64,000 nucleotides of DNA from Torreya grandis. Lineage: Eukaryota > Streptophyta > Pinopsida > Cupressales > Taxaceae. The notes below the pieces were generated by a model. It worked only from the letters and a program-made list of their open reading frames with translations. It was not told where the DNA came from and searched no databases. The translations under genes were made by a program, and so were the position numbers. Location: NCBI GenBank assembly GCA_037957365.1, contig JARHVA010002128.1, positions 597,501 through 661,500 of the forward strand. The letters run 5' to 3'. Numbering within the stretch: the first letter of the stretch is position 1; each line of letters starts with the position of its first letter. This document shows, piece by piece, positions 62,395-64,000 of the stretch.

Positions 62395-64000
62395 TGAGGC
62401 CCTCCTTATAACACCAGCTATTATTTGCTCTAATATGATCCTTATCACAAGACACCCATGAGTTTGGGAGTTCCTAAAAAATGGGAAGGTAGGGACAACT
62501 ACAGACTTTCATGGTCCATTTTAGGATTGATATGGGATCAGCCTAGGGCACAACTATGGGTATTATACTTTGCAAATAGAGTCTATGTAAATAGTCTCTA
62601 AGAGATGCACTATTACCACTAGAAGTGCAATATGTTGTATTTCACACTAGTTAAGGATAGTTATAAATACTTGAGTGTTAGGATTATTATTTCTAAACAT
62701 AAGGGAAAATGAGGGATTTTAGATCCAATAAAGAAACACAAAATAAAGGGAAGGGTAAGGTAGAGAAGGGAAGCCTCCAAGTCTAAAATGAGATCCATGT
62801 GATGGTCACTAAACTAAGTGACTGCCATAGTTATACCACTATAGATTGAGTTTCACTAAAGTTCTGCCTCCAAGAACATATAGCAAGGAGAGATTGAGGG
62901 AACTAGGAGTACGTATTCAATATTAATTCCTACTAATGATGATTACTATGGGTTTATTATCAAAAACATATAAACACTTTATGAGAATTTACAATTAGGC
63001 ATGGAAATTATTAGCACTACCAAAAGAGAAATGAAATAACTCATACAGATATTATAATAACTAAGCACATCATAATCATGACATACATAAAGTGCCAATG
63101 TTAATCTAATTAACCTAACACTATTGATCATTTAAACATGAATTGAAATAAAATTAAACACAAAAGAGACCCTTTTTCAAAAAATAGAGATTGTATTCCT
63201 TAAAAGAGTGAAAAACTACTATGATAATCAATTGAGGCTACTATTAAAGTTTAGAGTGAAAGAAATGTAGGTGAAATCCTAGAAATAATCCAAAAACATT
63301 TTTGAGTAATTTTTGATTAACCCCTAAAACATAATACAAATATTCTATAAATATATAAGTATTGGGGATCAACTCCAAAAAGTATGAGGATCCCATCCTA
63401 GGCCACAATGTCCACTCATTACAAATACAACCATATTTAAAAATTTAAGCCAAAACAAATCCCTACAAACTCATAATATGTCTATGGGGGACCACTAGTT
63501 AACACACAAAGGTGGATAAAAGGATATAGCTACTAACTAATTCAACTGGGTGCTTCTATATTCCAAATTAATTACTATGAGGTCAAACTCCTAGTCTAGC
63601 TTGGCCAAGTTCATTAAAATCTCCTTGAAGATCACCTTGTCTTGAGCTACTAGTCTCTAAGAGATATAAAAAGATACTTCCATTTAGGCTTGGACTTTAG
63701 AGGCTTGGTTGATGCTCATAGTGGACCGAGTTAATAGTTTCAACACTATCTGGGCTCTTTATTAGTTTAATTTGGCCACTTTCTCCCTCATAACCTAGCC
63801 AAATTTACCCAGTGGACTCTAAATTCCCATTGGTAAAGTAAAGTACCATTTGGGTGGAATAATGTGAATATATTGACCTACTTGAAGTAGGTCAATATCT
63901 TCTTCTTAACCTCTTCCAAGGGTGTTATTGTAGTGTGTTCCAAGGCTAACCACTTTTCCATTACTTCTTGCATATTCCTAGCATAAGTTTGGTAAAGCCC
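62395..64000 (-). repeat. Element B 5' LTR, cut by window end
   Basis: Direct repeat of 355 to about 1976. It starts TGAGG at 62395 on the plus strand and is expected to run about 1.1 kb beyond the window. The minus strand from 64000 to 63530 encodes peptides like those at 1506-2015, for example GLYQTYARNMQEVMEKWLAL and VAQDKVIFKEILMNLAKLD. Confidence 0.82.

Noticed and set aside
62116..62397. 93-codon plus-strand frame beside the right LTR
   Set aside because: It lies opposite to the gag of B, crosses the LTR edge and has no motif; the minus strand gives a recognisable gag.

Overview
The window is AT-rich, visibly poor in CG dinucleotides and rich in TG/CA, and holds no host gene, rRNA or tRNA that I can recognise. 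After the first 354 bases it consists of LTR retrotransposons inserted into one another. The families (Ty3/gypsy with two RNase H domains, Ty1/copia primed by initiator tRNA-Met, non-autonomous elements with very long LTRs) and the depth of nesting point to a land plant with a large, heavily methylated genome. I cannot name the species.

Layout, from outermost to innermost. Element B is a minus-strand Ty3/gypsy element running from 355 past the right edge of the window. Its LTR is about 2.7 kb and its interior about 17 kb. In its reading direction the order is 5' LTR (62395 to beyond 64000), gag, protease, RNase H, reverse transcriptase, RNase H, integrase (ends near 56735), tandem repeats, a sense extra ORF (54442 to about 52240), a long antisense extra ORF (47512-51166 on the plus strand), a degenerate repeat field, a clean polypurine tract (45326-45340), and the 3' LTR (45325-44912 plus 2665-355). 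Element A (2666-44911, minus strand) split that 3' LTR and made the target duplication AGAAC. A has LTRs of about 6 kb and the order gag-PR-RNH-RT-RNH-INT. Element C (11127-32854) landed in A's reverse transcriptase. C has 5-kb LTRs and a 2.4-kb interior with one degenerate non-gag-pol ORF. Element D (12447-21728, minus strand) is a complete-length Ty1/copia element inside C's left LTR. Element E (17150-20668, plus strand) is a small non-autonomous element inside D's gag, flanked by GTAAT. Element F (37345-39831, minus strand) is a small copia-type non-autonomous element inside A's right LTR.

Every coding region carries stops and frameshifts, so nothing here looks able to move by itself. Short LTR-LTR stretches compared by eye give divergence in the order expected from the nesting: E and D least, A and B most.

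Most worth a second look: the convergent sense and antisense extra ORFs of B; the RNase H domain placed before reverse transcriptase in both A and B; the tyrosine/glutamine-rich ORF of C and C's shared terminal signals with A; a repeated palindromic motif (CCTATAGGTG type) along the LTRs of both A and C; and protein-like sequence inside B's LTRs.
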